Assembly: GCA_016793445.1 (NCBI GenBank)
Contig: JAEUME010000002.1
Location: 126,501 to 190,500 of the forward strand
DNA length: 64,000 nt
Origin: Hyphomicrobium sp.
GTDB lineage: Bacteria; Pseudomonadota; Alphaproteobacteria; Rhizobiales; Hyphomicrobiaceae
Direction: 5' to 3'
Shown piece after piece: positions 47,372 to 57,082 of the stretch (the first letter of the stretch is position 1; each line of letters begins with the position of its first letter). The notes beneath the pieces were generated by a model, which saw only the letters and a list, made by a program, of their open reading frames with translations, was not told where the DNA came from and ran no database searches. The translations under genes and the position numbers were made by a program.

Positions 47372-47553
47372 AAAAAAACGAAGGACCGGCTGGGGCACCG
47401 GTCCTTCGCGAGACATGGGTCTTGGATGGGGCGCCAAGACCTGGGGGGACAATCAGGGAGAGTTGCCTAAAAGCCCGGCCCCTCGAAATTGGCCCCGGGG
47501 GGCTGGGGGGCTGTTAATCCAGAGCCGTTCTTAGGGCCGGGCCTCAAGGCAAC
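47372..47553 (-). ncRNA. Candidate small RNA with C-rich loops and intrinsic terminator
   Basis: On the minus strand, reading from 47553: an outer stem GTTGCCT/AGGCAAC (47547-47553 with 47462-47468) and a GC-rich stem GGGCCGGGC/GCCCGGCCC (47534-47542 with 47473-47481) enclose an interior containing AGCCCCCCAGCCCCCC. Then TTGTCCCCCC in single strand, a hairpin with loop CGCCCCAT (47418-47441), and a hairpin with loop TGCCCCAG (47379-47408) followed at once by seven U (47372-47378). That end is a textbook terminator. C-rich exposed loops are typical of several alphaproteobacterial regulatory sRNAs. No promoter was identified. Confidence 0.55.
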
Positions 47554-47745
47554 GATTGGATAGTCACTTTTCAATGCGGCAGATTGTGGGTTCCAACTGG
47601 TCCCCATTTTGTCGGCATCTGGATATTTCGAGCGCGTTTGTCCTTAATTTCAGACCTGCCTATTTTTTCTCCATGCGTGCCCGTTGGCTCTTGCAATCCA
47701 TCCGCCTTGGCGCAATTCTTATGGCAATCTAAAGGGAGGCGCGAT
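47554..47745. other. Intergenic region between the structured RNA and DUF2794
   Basis: 192 bp between the candidate RNA and the plus-strand DUF2794 gene. It must hold the promoters for both directions. No coding frame; AAAGGGAGG just before 47746 is the ribosome site of DUF2794. Confidence 0.4.
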
Positions 47746-48141
47746 TTGAGCGACGCTGAACCGATAGTCTTCCGCCCGCGTAGCGCGGGCAGCCCAGCAG
47801 ACCCCTCAGCGGCCTCTAGCGTGAGCGTATCGGCGCTCCCTCTCGCGACGGCTTTCAGCCGTCAGGAACTCTCAACCATCATGGATGTTTATGGGCGCAT
47901 GGTTGCGCGCGGCGAGTGGCGTGATTACGCGCTCGATCTGATGCGCGACAAGGCGGTGTTCTCGATCTTCCGGCGCTCCAGCGAAGTGCCCATCTACCGC
48001 ATCGAGAAGAACCCCAAGCTTGCACGCAAGCAGGGCGCCTTTAGCGTGATTGCGGCTGGCGGTCTGATCATGAAGCGCGGACACGACTTGAAACGGGTGC
48101 TTGCCGTGCTCGATGACAGGCTCCAGATCGTCCACCCCTGA
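47746..48141 (+). CDS. DUF2794 family protein
   Basis: 131-residue protein of a family found mainly in alphaproteobacteria and of unknown function. FSRQELSTIMDVYGRMVARGEWRDYALDLMRDKAVFSIFRRSSEVPIYRIEKNPKLARKQGAFSVIAAGGLIMKRGHDLKRVLAVLD is the conserved body (quoted only to mark the segment from residue 36 on). The TTG at 47746 has AAAGGGAGG seven bases upstream, which decides the start over the longer frame beginning at 47584. It converges with the BI-1 gene through a shared terminator. Confidence 0.86.
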   Translation: MSDAEPIVFRPRSAGSPADPSAASSVSVSALPLATAFSRQELSTIMDVYGRMVARGEWRDYALDLMRDKAVFSIFRRSSEVPIYRIEKNPKLARKQGAFSVIAAGGLIMKRGHDLKRVLAVLDDRLQIVHP

Positions 48142-48204
48142 AACGCCAAGAACCTGCGAGCGCGTCGCGGAAACGCGGAATCGGTTTCGCTCCCCAAAAA
48201 AGAA

Positions 48205-48236
48205 AAGGCCCCGCGATGTGCGGGGCCTTCGCTTTT
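48205..48236. terminator. Bidirectional terminator between DUF2794 and BI-1
   Basis: AAGGCCCCGC (48205-48214) pairs with GCGGGGCCTT (48220-48229), loop GATGT. CTTTT follows on the plus strand and CTTTTC on the minus strand, so it can stop transcription from both convergent genes. Confidence 0.85.
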
Positions 48237-48255
48237 GTAAAGCTCGCTGGGCGGC

Positions 48256-49020
48256 TTACTGTTCCGTGTTCAAGATCCCGAGGATATTCAGGATATGCAC
48301 GAACAGCGTAATGAAGCTGCCGTACAGCATGAACGCGCCGAAGATGGACGAACGCTTGATGAACTCCTGGCCGCCGTGCGCCGCACCTTCCACGTACATC
48401 GACTTGATCTGCTGCGTCTCCCAGGCCGTAGCGGCCGAGAACAGGAGCACGACCAGCGACGAGATGATGAGACTGACAGTCTTGCTGGTGCCGGGGTCGG
48501 TGATGAAGAAGAAGCTGACCAGCATCGCAATGATCAGGCCAATGGAAGCCATCGACATGAACCCGCCCCATCCGGTCATATCCTTCTTGGTCGTGTATCC
48601 AATGAGGCTCGTGGCGAGGAACGTCGCAGCCGCAATGGCGAATGCTTGGCCAACCAGTCCGGTGTGGCCCTGCGACATGAACATAAACACCATGGGAGCG
48701 ATCATCGCGCCCCAGAGCACGCAGTAGAGCCAATATGCGCCGTGTGCCAGTGCCGTGCTGCCCGAGAAGAACAGCCTGTTGGCGAAGAAGCCAAGGCCGA
48801 GGACGCCGGCGAAAAGCACCCACTTCATCGGACCGGTGGCGATTGCCATCATGATCTGTGGGTTAGCCATCAGCGCAAATACGACGGCGGCCGTCGCGGC
48901 AACGCCGAGCGCCATATAGTTGTACGTGCCGAGCATAAACGAGCGAAGGCCGTCATCCACGGCAACGCCAGTCCGCGTGCCGGAACGTGGAACTGAGGGT
49001 TGGTTGTAAACTTGGGCCAT
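48256..49020 (-). CDS. Bax inhibitor-1/YccA family membrane protein
   Basis: 254 residues with seven membrane segments, including NPQIMMAIATGPMKWVLFAGVLGLGFF, HGAYWLYCVLWGAMIAPMVFMFM, and TAWETQQIKSMYVEGAAHGGQEFIKRSSIFGAFMLYGSFITLFVHILNILG (end, cited for position). Family members act as pH-sensitive calcium leak channels or modulators of membrane proteases such as FtsH. ATG 49020 is preceded by AGGAG and GGAGG; the open frame extends far upstream without homology. It is 122 bp past the ybbP stop on the same strand. Confidence 0.92.
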   Translation of the reverse strand: MAQVYNQPSVPRSGTRTGVAVDDGLRSFMLGTYNYMALGVAATAAVVFALMANPQIMMAIATGPMKWVLFAGVLGLGFFANRLFFSGSTALAHGAYWLYCVLWGAMIAPMVFMFMSQGHTGLVGQAFAIAAATFLATSLIGYTTKKDMTGWGGFMSMASIGLIIAMLVSFFFITDPGTSKTVSLIISSLVVLLFSAATAWETQQIKSMYVEGAAHGGQEFIKRSSIFGAFMLYGSFITLFVHILNILGILNTEQ

Positions 49021-49142
49021 GGGTCTCCTGATCCTCCTCAACTGGCTGAAAAATGCCAGATTACAGGGCTGAATATGTGTGTGCTTCGCCGCCCTTTCAA
49101 GGGCGTACACCTCATGAATCGGATAGTTTTTTTCCCGATTGA

Positions 49143-51718
49143 TCACTCTCCACGCAGATATGGTACGGCTGGCGCTTTCATAACTGCCCAGGTGCCGGCA
49201 CCGCCGAATACGGCGATCAACCCGCCCGCAGCGGCCAGTGTTTTGAAAACCGCAGCCACAGAGAAAGTAAACGGCGTTTCCATGAGGAAGTAAAGCGCCG
49301 CCCAGGCTGCCGCCGCCCCCAGCAAAATCGCAACCAGCGCCGCCGCCAGCGCCAGAAACGCATATTCGTAGGCATGTGCGCGCAAGATCTGCCAACGTGT
49401 TCCGCCGATTGTCTTCAGGATTACCGCTTCCAGGATACGCCGGCGCTGGGCGGTCGATAGTGCTCCCGCAAGGACCAGGGCACCGGCGAGAAGCGTTACG
49501 CTGCCCGCCACCTGAACCGCATTCATAACCTTATCGAAAATCTTGTTGAATTGATTGATGGCATCCCGAACCCGAATGGCGCTGACCGCCGGAAAGACGC
49601 GCCCGAGATCGCGAATCATCGCGACCTCCTGGGGCCCGGGCGTTCCGTCAGGCAGGCGAATGGTCGCCAGCAGGTTGTGGGGTGCCGCTTGAAGGGTATT
49701 GGGCGAGAACACCATCACAAAATTGATGGCAAGGTTTTCCCAGTGCACCTCGCGCAGGTTCGAGATCGTCGCCTCGATGTTGCGCCCGAGCACGTTGACC
49801 GTGACCGTATCGCCAAGCTTCAGGCCGAGCTTGCTGGCAAGCTCGGCTTCGAACGAGACAAGCGGCGGGCCAGAATAATCTGGCGTCCACCATGCGCCTT
49901 CCGTGACGTTCGAGCCCTCCGGAACGGTCTGGGAATAGCTCAACCCACGGTCGCCGTTCAAAACCCACTGCGCCTCCGGTGGCGCCTTCAAGTCTTCGGC
50001 GGGCACGCCCTTGAGCTTGACGATGCGCCCACGCAGCATGGCAGCCTGGGTCAGCACAGCGCCTGGAACCTTCTCCTGCACGCGCCCGCTCAGAGCGTCG
50101 TAATCCTGCTTGGGAACGTCGAGAAGGAAGTAGTCGGGTGAGTCCTCGGGCAATCTGCCTTTCAGCTCTTCAACCAGCGACGTGTTGACGAGCGCCACGC
50201 CGACCAGCAGCGACAGACCAGTTCCAAGCGAAAGGATGACCGCGCGCGTCAGCCCGTCGGTGGCGGCCACATTGCGCAACGCGATGGCGAGCTCGGCATT
50301 TTTCGGCCGCGGCAGGGCGCGCGCGATGCGCGTCACCAGCCAGGCAAGGCCAGAGAAGACGACCAGCATGGCGACAAGAGCGGCGAAGGCCCACACCGCA
50401 AGCTGCTTGGGTTGCGAGGTGGCAAGCGCCAGGGAAAACAGTGCGGCGACGAGAACGATTGTCCAGACAATCAAGGCGCGCCGCGGCCACCCCCTCACGG
50501 CGTTGCCGGTGTCGCGAAACAGCACGCTTGCGCGCACATGCTCGGCGCGGCCCAACGGCCAGAGCGTGAACAGCAGCGCCACCATCAACCCATAGGCGGT
50601 TGCGATGCCAAGCGAGCGTGGGGAGATGGTGAACTGCGCCTTGACCGGCATGGCATCGCCAACCAGCCATTCGACAAATCCGGGTATTGCAAGGCCCGCG
50701 GCCAGACCGGCAATGATGCCGAGTGCAGTCATGGCAAGAATCTGCACGAGAAACACGCTCATGATCTGGCCACCCGTCGCGCCAATGCTGCGCAGCGTGG
50801 CGATGACCTTCAAGCGCTTGTCGATGAACGTGGCGACCGCGTTTGCGATGCCGATGCCTCCAACGAGAAGAGATGCCAGCCCGATGAGGATAAGGAACTG
50901 GCGCAGCCGTTCCAGCGTGCGCGTCACCTGCGGCGAGGGATTCGTACGGTCGAGAACGGTAAAGCCCGATTCAGGCAAATCCTTCTGCACGGCATCGCGC
51001 AGTGCGTTCAACTGTACCTTGTCTTCGTCGTAGCCCAGATTGCGCGCCAACGCGTAGCGCCAGCGGATCAGCGTACCGGGTTTCACGAGCCCGGTCTTCT
51101 CCAGTGTGTCCAAGGAGACAAACACGCGCGGGCCATAGGTCAACCGATCGGCAACTCCATCGGGCTCCGATTTCAGAATAGCCCGCACTTCGATCTCGTG
51201 GTCGCCGATCTTGATGCGATCGCCGGGCGCCAGGCCAAGTTGCTCCAGAAGCATGGCATCCGCCACGGCACCGCCTTGCGCGACATCGGCTTTGAAATCG
51301 CCCTCCTCCTGCAACAGCACGTTGCCGGCAAGCGGATAGGCGCTATCGACGGCCTTCAACTCGATCAAGGCCTGTTCCTGGCCGTCAGGGCGCCGCGCCA
51401 TGGTGCGCAATGCAGCCGTCTCGCTCAGGGTGCCGAGCTTGCCCAGCGCTGAGCGTTCCGCGTCTGTCGCCCTGGTATGCATCCGTGCGAACGTCATGTC
51501 GCCGCCGAGAATGGTGCGGCCCTGGCGTTCGAAGCCGGCGACCAGCGCATCACCCAACGCGCCAACGGCAGCGATGACCATGACGCCAAGCGCCAGGCAT
51601 GCGATGAAAACGTAAAAGCCCGACAGTCCGCCGCGCAGCTCGCGCAGGCCGATGCGAACCATCGCCGGCCATCCGGCCGCGCGCCGCTGCACAGACACCG
51701 CCTGATCCATTGCGACCG

Positions 51719-51722
<4 letters not shown>
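49143..51722 (-). CDS. ybbP: ABC transporter permease, YbbP/FtsX-like
   Basis: 859 residues with about ten membrane segments arranged as two FtsX domains (FVFIACLALGVMVIAAVGALGDAL at the N-terminus, LASLLVGGIGIANAVATFIDKRLKVIATLRSIGATGGQIMSVFL in the middle, and LLAGALVLAGALSTAQRRRILEAVILKTIGGTRWQI near the end, cited for place). This is the permease partner of YbbA; the ybbA-ybbP-tesA cluster is conserved and is thought to act in lipid or lipoprotein-related efflux, with no proven substrate. Its ATG overlaps the ybbA stop by four bases. Confidence 0.88.
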
Positions 51723-52459
<737 letters not shown>

Positions 52460-52535
52460 GAACAAGTCTTGCTCTGGCCGCGTCCTGCTTCTACGTGATT
52501 GACCAGACGTTGTGATGGCTCCCTGAGGCGGAAAC

Positions 52536-53240
52536 ATGAACACAGATTTGGCCGCGCTGCCCCGGCGGGTTCGTTTTTTTCTCACTGCCGCGGTCGTGGG
52601 CCTCGCAGCGGTTGCCGCGACACCTCGCCCCAGCAAGGCCGATTCGGGTGTTTCCGTCACGCTCGCAGCATTCGGAGACAGCCTCTCGGCAGGTTACATG
52701 CTCCCTCCAGGCGATTCCTTTCCCGCTCGGCTCCAGGTGGCGCTTGCGGCCAAGGGCTACAAGGTCGAAGTCGTCAACGCCGGCGTTTCGGGCGATACGA
52801 CGGCGGGGGGGCTTCAGCGGCTCGACTGGTCGCTACCGCCGGATGTGGACGGGGTCATCCTGGAGCTTGGCGCCAACGACGCGCTGCGCGGCATCGACCC
52901 ACACATCACCAAGGACAATCTCGATAAAATCATCTCCAGGATCAAAGACAAAGGCGCCGACATTCTTCTGGCCGGCATGAAGGCCCCGGGCAACTGGGGC
53001 CCTGAATATCAGGCAACGTTCGATGTCATCTACCCGGAGCTTGCCGGCAAATACAATCTGCCTCTCTATCCGTTTTTCCTGGACGGCGTCATCGGCCAGG
53101 ATGGATTTACGATGGACGACGGCCTGCATCCGACCACAAAAGGCGTCGCCGAACTCGTCAAACGCATCCTGCCCGATGTCGAAGCCCTGCTGAAACGGAT
53201 CGGTGAGCGCAAGGCGGCCGCCGCCGTCGCAAAGCCCTGA
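52536..53240 (+). CDS. tesA: SGNH/GDSL arylesterase (TesA family)
   Basis: Periplasmic multifunctional esterase/lysophospholipase/thioesterase I. 234 residues: signal peptide or anchor (RVRFFLTAAVVGLAAVAATPRPSKA), then block I TLAAFGDSLSAGYMLPPGDSF (catalytic Ser), block III ILELGANDALRGI (Asn), and block V MDDGLHPTTKGVAEL (Asp and His). The ybbA-ybbP genes sit divergently next to it, the same partnership seen in Escherichia coli and many proteobacteria. GAGG precedes ATG 52536. thpR follows after 15 bp. Confidence 0.92.
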   Translation: MNTDLAALPRRVRFFLTAAVVGLAAVAATPRPSKADSGVSVTLAAFGDSLSAGYMLPPGDSFPARLQVALAAKGYKVEVVNAGVSGDTTAGGLQRLDWSLPPDVDGVILELGANDALRGIDPHITKDNLDKIISRIKDKGADILLAGMKAPGNWGPEYQATFDVIYPELAGKYNLPLYPFFLDGVIGQDGFTMDDGLHPTTKGVAELVKRILPDVEALLKRIGERKAAAAVAKP

Positions 53241-53255
53241 AGACGGCGTACCTCC

Positions 53256-53822
53256 ATGCCAAGATTGTTCACCGCCATCGAATTGCCGGATGAGACCCGC
53301 GCCGAGCTATACCGGCTGCACATTCCGCTGCCCGGCTCGCGCTGGCTGAAACCTGAAGACTATCACATCACGCTACGCTTTGCCGGCGACATCGACAACG
53401 GGCTGGCGCGCGAGTTCTCAGCCAACCTCGCCAGCATAGACGCGGATGCTTTCGAGATCCAAATCACAGGTGTCGGCGTGTTCGGCGGCAACGACCCCAG
53501 CACGATCTTTGCTGACGTTGCGCCCTGCCCCGCTCTCGATGCCTTGGCGCGCGCCAACGACAAAGCTGCGCGCAATGCGGGCCTTCCGCTGCAAAAGCAT
53601 CCTTTCAAGGCACATGTCACGCTGGCACGGCTGAAGCACTCTGACGCGGGTGCCGTGGCGCGCTATCTCACGCGGTTTGGCGGGTATCGCTCTGAGCCGA
53701 TCTTTGTGTCGCGCTTTGTCCTGATGTCGTCGCGCCCGCTGACGGGTGGCGGTCCTTACGGTATCGTCGAGAGCTTTCCGCTGCGCGGAGGTTATACGCC
53801 GGACGACTCTGATAGCTGGTGA
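53256..53822 (+). CDS. thpR: RNA 2',3'-cyclic phosphodiesterase (ThpR/LigT)
   Basis: 2H-family enzyme of 188 residues. The two catalytic HxTL motifs appear as YHITLRFAGDID (near residue 37) and AHVTLARLKHSD (near residue 120), spaced as expected. It opens RNA 2',3'-cyclic phosphates and shows weak tRNA-half ligation. The N-terminal FTAIELPDETRAELYRLH is the usual start. Likely transcribed with tesA. It converges with the DUF2865 gene. Confidence 0.92.
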   Translation: MPRLFTAIELPDETRAELYRLHIPLPGSRWLKPEDYHITLRFAGDIDNGLAREFSANLASIDADAFEIQITGVGVFGGNDPSTIFADVAPCPALDALARANDKAARNAGLPLQKHPFKAHVTLARLKHSDAGAVARYLTRFGGYRSEPIFVSRFVLMSSRPLTGGGPYGIVESFPLRGGYTPDDSDSW

Positions 53823-53837
53823 GCGGCGCCGCTGGAA

Positions 53838-54779
53838 TCAGCGATTTTTAGGCTTGGCAAACCATCCCCACAGGCCGCTCACAGTGGCCTGGGGTTTGTA
53901 CCGCGCACGCACAGCGGCGCGGCGCTGACTTGAACGTTTGTGCTGCCCGTATCCGCGCCGCGGCCCTACGGCGTATTGGAGCGGCGGGCCAATCACGACG
54001 CTGGAATGCGCGCTTTCATCGGGAGAAATTGCGACTTCTTGCGTTTCAAGCTGGGGTTCGCTTTGACCGCTCGCATCGGCGTTCTGATCTGATCCCGCAC
54101 TGGCGGACTCCTCGTCCTGCCATCGCGTTTGAACGGTTGATGCCCCGGTGGCTTGCAGATGGGCTTCATATCGCTGCCGGGCTTGAGCGGCCGCCTGCGC
54201 CATAAGCTCGGACGCTTCCTCGGCATAGCCGCGATGGCGCGCGGCCGCCTCTAAGGACCATGGCGCAGGAGTGCAGGCGCAGCCGGAAACCAGAGATTTG
54301 CGATAACCGAACGCGTTCGGCATGTCCTTGTAAGGCTGGCCTGCGAGGTCAACCATGGTATCCACACTGCCATCTTTAACCGGATAGTAGAACAGGCGTG
54401 CCTCGCCGCCGCAGGCAGAACGGCACGACCTGAGGTCTTGCGCAAAGTTGCGCCGCATCGCGTTGTGCCTCAGCGGGAAATAGTAACCGTCGCAGGAGCG
54501 CACGCACATGGTGCGATAGGGCCCGCCGCTGTCTGGCGGGCCAATCTCCTCGTCCTCGGGTGCCGCTTCACGCAGTTGAAAGCGCCGGTCGCGGTAGTGA
54601 AACCGGTAGGCGGGCAAAGAACGTCCGGCGGGCCGCGCCTGAACCGCGGGCGAAGGCTTGCCGCCAAATCCGAACAGATTCTGAAAAAACGACTGCGCAA
54701 CCGCGGGCGGGGCCAACGCGATCGAGCAGGATGTCGAAACCGCCCAGCCGAGCAGCACATGACGCAAACGCAAACGCAT
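53838..54779 (-). CDS. DUF2865 domain-containing secreted protein
   Basis: 313 residues. A signal peptide (LRHVLLGWAVSTSCSIALAPPAVAQS) is followed by the DUF2865 core with MCVRSCDGYYFPLRHNAMRRNFAQDLRSCRSACGGEARLFYYP (Cys-rich, quoted to place it) and PYKDMPNAFGYRKSLVSGCACTPAPWSLEA, then a disordered acidic stretch and a basic tail (RRGYGQHKRSSQRRAAVRARYKPQ). The family is nearly confined to Hyphomicrobiales and has no known function; its many Cys suggest disulfides in the periplasm. ATG 54779 is chosen because the signal peptide starts there; a longer frame runs to 54875. Confidence 0.85.
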   Translation of the reverse strand: MRLRLRHVLLGWAVSTSCSIALAPPAVAQSFFQNLFGFGGKPSPAVQARPAGRSLPAYRFHYRDRRFQLREAAPEDEEIGPPDSGGPYRTMCVRSCDGYYFPLRHNAMRRNFAQDLRSCRSACGGEARLFYYPVKDGSVDTMVDLAGQPYKDMPNAFGYRKSLVSGCACTPAPWSLEAAARHRGYAEEASELMAQAAAQARQRYEAHLQATGASTVQTRWQDEESASAGSDQNADASGQSEPQLETQEVAISPDESAHSSVVIGPPLQYAVGPRRGYGQHKRSSQRRAAVRARYKPQATVSGLWGWFAKPKNR

Positions 54780-54895
54780 ACCTAACAAACTCGAAGAACG
54801 CCGGGGCGCACGAAAGACCCGCGCGGCACGGTGCTTCACCATTGCCGGACATGCCCAAAGATTTGCTGAACGCAACGCGCCGATGACGGATTTTT

Positions 54896-55870
54896 CTAGA
54901 GTGTCAGCACAACTTTGCCCTGAGCAACCCGTGCGTCGAGCACGCCGAGCGCGGCGGCGATCTGTTCGAGAGGAAAGGTCCCATGCGTGCGCGGGTGCAG
55001 CCGGCCTTGCGCCACCCAGTCGAGCAGCCGCGCCATTCCCGCACGATGACCGGCTGGATCGCGTTGCACGGATTCCCCCCAGAACACGCCCGTCGCCTCT
55101 GCGCCTTTGACGAGGAGGAGATTGAGGGGGATGCGTGGAATTTCGGCGGCGGCAAATCCGACGACGAGGAACCGGCCCTTCCAGGCCAGCGCGCGGATCA
55201 ATGGCTCGGCAGCATCGCCACCGATGCAGTCGTAAACGACGTCCGCACCGGCACCGCCCGTCAGTTCGCGCACGGCCTGCTTCAAGTCCGTGCCTGGGTA
55301 GAGGATGCCCTCTGATGCGCCTGCTTCCCGCGTGACCGCAAGTTTCTCGGGGGTGGAGGCAACCGCGATAACGCGGCCGCCCATCAGGTTCGCGATCTCG
55401 ACGGCCGCGAGCCCTGCGCCGCCCGCCGCTCCAGTCACTACGACCGTTTCGCCTGCCGCCAGCCTGCCGCGATCAGCGAGCCCATGCAGGGCCGTGCCGT
55501 AGGTGACGCTCAACCCGGCTGCGATCGTATCGGACACGCCATCTGGCACCGGCACGAGCATGTCGGTGGCGACGGCGATATGCTCGGCCGCGCCGCCCCA
55601 CCCGACGTACGTCATGACGCGCTGGCCAGAATGCAGCCCGTGTGCCTCGCCTTCGATGCGCTCGATGACGCCCGCGATCTCAGCACCCGGAGAGAATGGC
55701 AGCCCGGGCTTGTACTGGTACTTGCCGCGCGTGATGAGCGTGTCGGCGAAGTTGAGACCGACGGCTTTGACCGCGACGAGCGCCTGACCGGACTTCGGCT
55801 CCGGCACCGGGATATCCGTGATTTCAAGACCGGCGGGTCCACTTAAAGTGTTGCAAAGTGCCGCCTTCAT
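54896..55870 (-). CDS. NADPH:quinone oxidoreductase-like (MDR superfamily)
   Basis: 324-residue medium-chain dehydrogenase/reductase without structural or catalytic zinc Cys clusters. KAALCNTLSGPAGLEITDIPVPEPKSGQALVAVKAVGLNFADTLI begins the GroES-like domain (cited for place) and the Rossmann motif is VVVTGAAGGAGLAAVEIANLMGGRVIAVAST. Closest type is quinone reductase Qor or NADPH-dependent enoyl reductases; the acceptor is not predictable. ATG 55870 follows GGAGG. Opposite in direction from the rRNA/tRNA methyltransferase. Confidence 0.87.
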   Translation of the reverse strand: MKAALCNTLSGPAGLEITDIPVPEPKSGQALVAVKAVGLNFADTLITRGKYQYKPGLPFSPGAEIAGVIERIEGEAHGLHSGQRVMTYVGWGGAAEHIAVATDMLVPVPDGVSDTIAAGLSVTYGTALHGLADRGRLAAGETVVVTGAAGGAGLAAVEIANLMGGRVIAVASTPEKLAVTREAGASEGILYPGTDLKQAVRELTGGAGADVVYDCIGGDAAEPLIRALAWKGRFLVVGFAAAEIPRIPLNLLLVKGAEATGVFWGESVQRDPAGHRAGMARLLDWVAQGRLHPRTHGTFPLEQIAAALGVLDARVAQGKVVLTL

Positions 55871-55978
55871 ATGAGACCTCCGCTGGCGTGCGCTGTTCGT
55901 GTCGACACGTTTAGCCGCGCGCCGCGCGCACGCCAACCTGCAACCGTTTGAACGCATTCATCAAAAAATCAAACCGAG

Positions 55979-56488
55979 ATGACCGGACGCACTTCTGAAA
56001 ACTGGCCGCCGGCCCCGAGAGGCTATTTTGCTATCGGGGCTGAGCGCATGTCGAAATCGTTGAACCTCGGCAATCTGATGCGTTCGGCGCACGGGTTCGG
56101 CGCGAGCTTCACCTTCACCGTGGGCGCAACCTACCGCGCCTTGGAAGCGCGCGCCGATACCTCCAAGGGGCAATGGCATCTGCCGCATTACAACTGGCAG
56201 TCGATCGAGGACATGGCGCTGCCACAGGGCTGTAAGCTTGTCGGTGTGGAGTTGCTCGACGATGCCATTGATCTGCCGAGTTTCCGCCACCCTTTGCGTG
56301 CCGCCTATGTGCTGGGACCCGAAATGGGATCACTATCACCCGCGATGCTTGCGCGCTGCGATTACACGGTCAAGATCCCGACCAGCTTTTGCGTCAATGT
56401 CGCGATGGCGGGGGCCATCGTCATGTATGACCGGGTGAAATCGCTGGCCCGGTTTGCCGAGCGTCCCGTCCGCGAGGGAGGACCTTGA
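55979..56488 (+). CDS. SpoU/TrmH-family RNA 2'-O-methyltransferase
   Basis: 169 residues of the knotted SPOUT class. SLNLGNLMRSAHGFGASFTFTVG carries the conserved N-containing motif 1 (Asn-Leu-Arg-type GNLMRSA), HPLRAAYVLGPEMGSLSPAMLARCDYTVKIP motif 2, and FCVNVAMAGAIVMYDRV motif 3, which forms the trefoil knot with SAM. The N-terminal RNA-binding domain is short, as in TrmL-type enzymes that modify wobble position 34 of tRNA, but rRNA methyltransferases cannot be excluded. It stands directly upstream of ialB with no gap, so translation is likely coupled. Confidence 0.88.
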   Translation: MTGRTSENWPPAPRGYFAIGAERMSKSLNLGNLMRSAHGFGASFTFTVGATYRALEARADTSKGQWHLPHYNWQSIEDMALPQGCKLVGVELLDDAIDLPSFRHPLRAAYVLGPEMGSLSPAMLARCDYTVKIPTSFCVNVAMAGAIVMYDRVKSLARFAERPVREGGP

Positions 56489-57007
56489 ATGGCCTTGTGC
56501 CAACGTGTGACGATATTTTTTTCGTGCGCTGTCGCGGCTGGGCTTCTTGCTGCGCCGGCGTACGCTCAGGACGTCTCCAAGTTGACCTCGATTGTCGACT
56601 GGTCGCTCTATACGGATTCCGAAAAGCCCCATGCCTTCTGCTTTCTCACCAGCACTCCCAAATCGAGCACGCCGGCGAATGCCGGCAGCGATGGCGCACG
56701 CGTCTATATCTCGGCGTGGCCCAAGGAGGGTGTAAAGGCGGAACCGAGCGTGCGGCTCGGCTTTGCAACCAAGAAAGGCAGCGAGATCACCGCAGCCATC
56801 GGAGCGCAATCCTTCACTCTGTTTGCAGACAAGGAACGCGCCTACGTGGCCGACGCAACGTCCGAGCTGAAGCTGGTGGAGGCCATGCGCAAGGGATCCA
56901 AGCTCGCCGTCACAGCGACCGACCCATCCGGCACGAGTGTCACCGATACGTACTCGCTCGCGGGCCTGGGCCAGGCGATGCAGGAGCTCCAGTCGACGTG
57001 CTTCTAG
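56489..57007 (+). CDS. Invasion-associated locus B (IalB) family protein
   Basis: 172 residues. A signal peptide (TIFFSCAVAAGLLAAPAYAQ) precedes the IalB fold: SIVDWSLYTDSEKPHAFCFLTSTPKSS, VYISAWPKEGVKAEPSVRLGFA, LFADKERAYVADATSELKLVEAMRKGSKLAV, ending in LQSTCF with a terminal Cys. IalB of Bartonella is linked to erythrocyte invasion, but homologues are widespread in free-living Hyphomicrobiales with no known function, so virulence is not implied. Its stop TAG is part of the dispersed repeat copy B3. It converges with smr. Confidence 0.88.
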   Translation: MALCQRVTIFFSCAVAAGLLAAPAYAQDVSKLTSIVDWSLYTDSEKPHAFCFLTSTPKSSTPANAGSDGARVYISAWPKEGVKAEPSVRLGFATKKGSEITAAIGAQSFTLFADKERAYVADATSELKLVEAMRKGSKLAVTATDPSGTSVTDTYSLAGLGQAMQELQSTCF

Positions 57008-57080
57008 AGCGCTTTGCGCAAAAGTGGGAACTGGCCTTCCGGCAAGAAGCACGACAGAAACAAAGCCCTGATGCGGGCAC
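57005..57080 (+). repeat. TAGAG-end dispersed repeat, copy B3
   Basis: TAGAGCGCTTTGCGCAAAAG begins it, then TGGGAACTGGCCTTCCGGCA and AGAAGCACGACAGAAACAAAG. The left arm of the hairpin is degenerate compared with B1 and B2. It again starts with the stop codon of the upstream gene and fills the gap between convergent genes. Confidence 0.83.
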
Positions 57081-57082
57081 GT

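Noticed and set aside
47372..47553. Structured region as tmRNA, 6S RNA or SRP RNA
   Set aside because: No resume codon or ANDNYA-type tag for tmRNA, no GGAAGGAAGCAGC loop for SRP, and no long bubble-containing hairpin recognisable as 6S; kept as an unclassified candidate.
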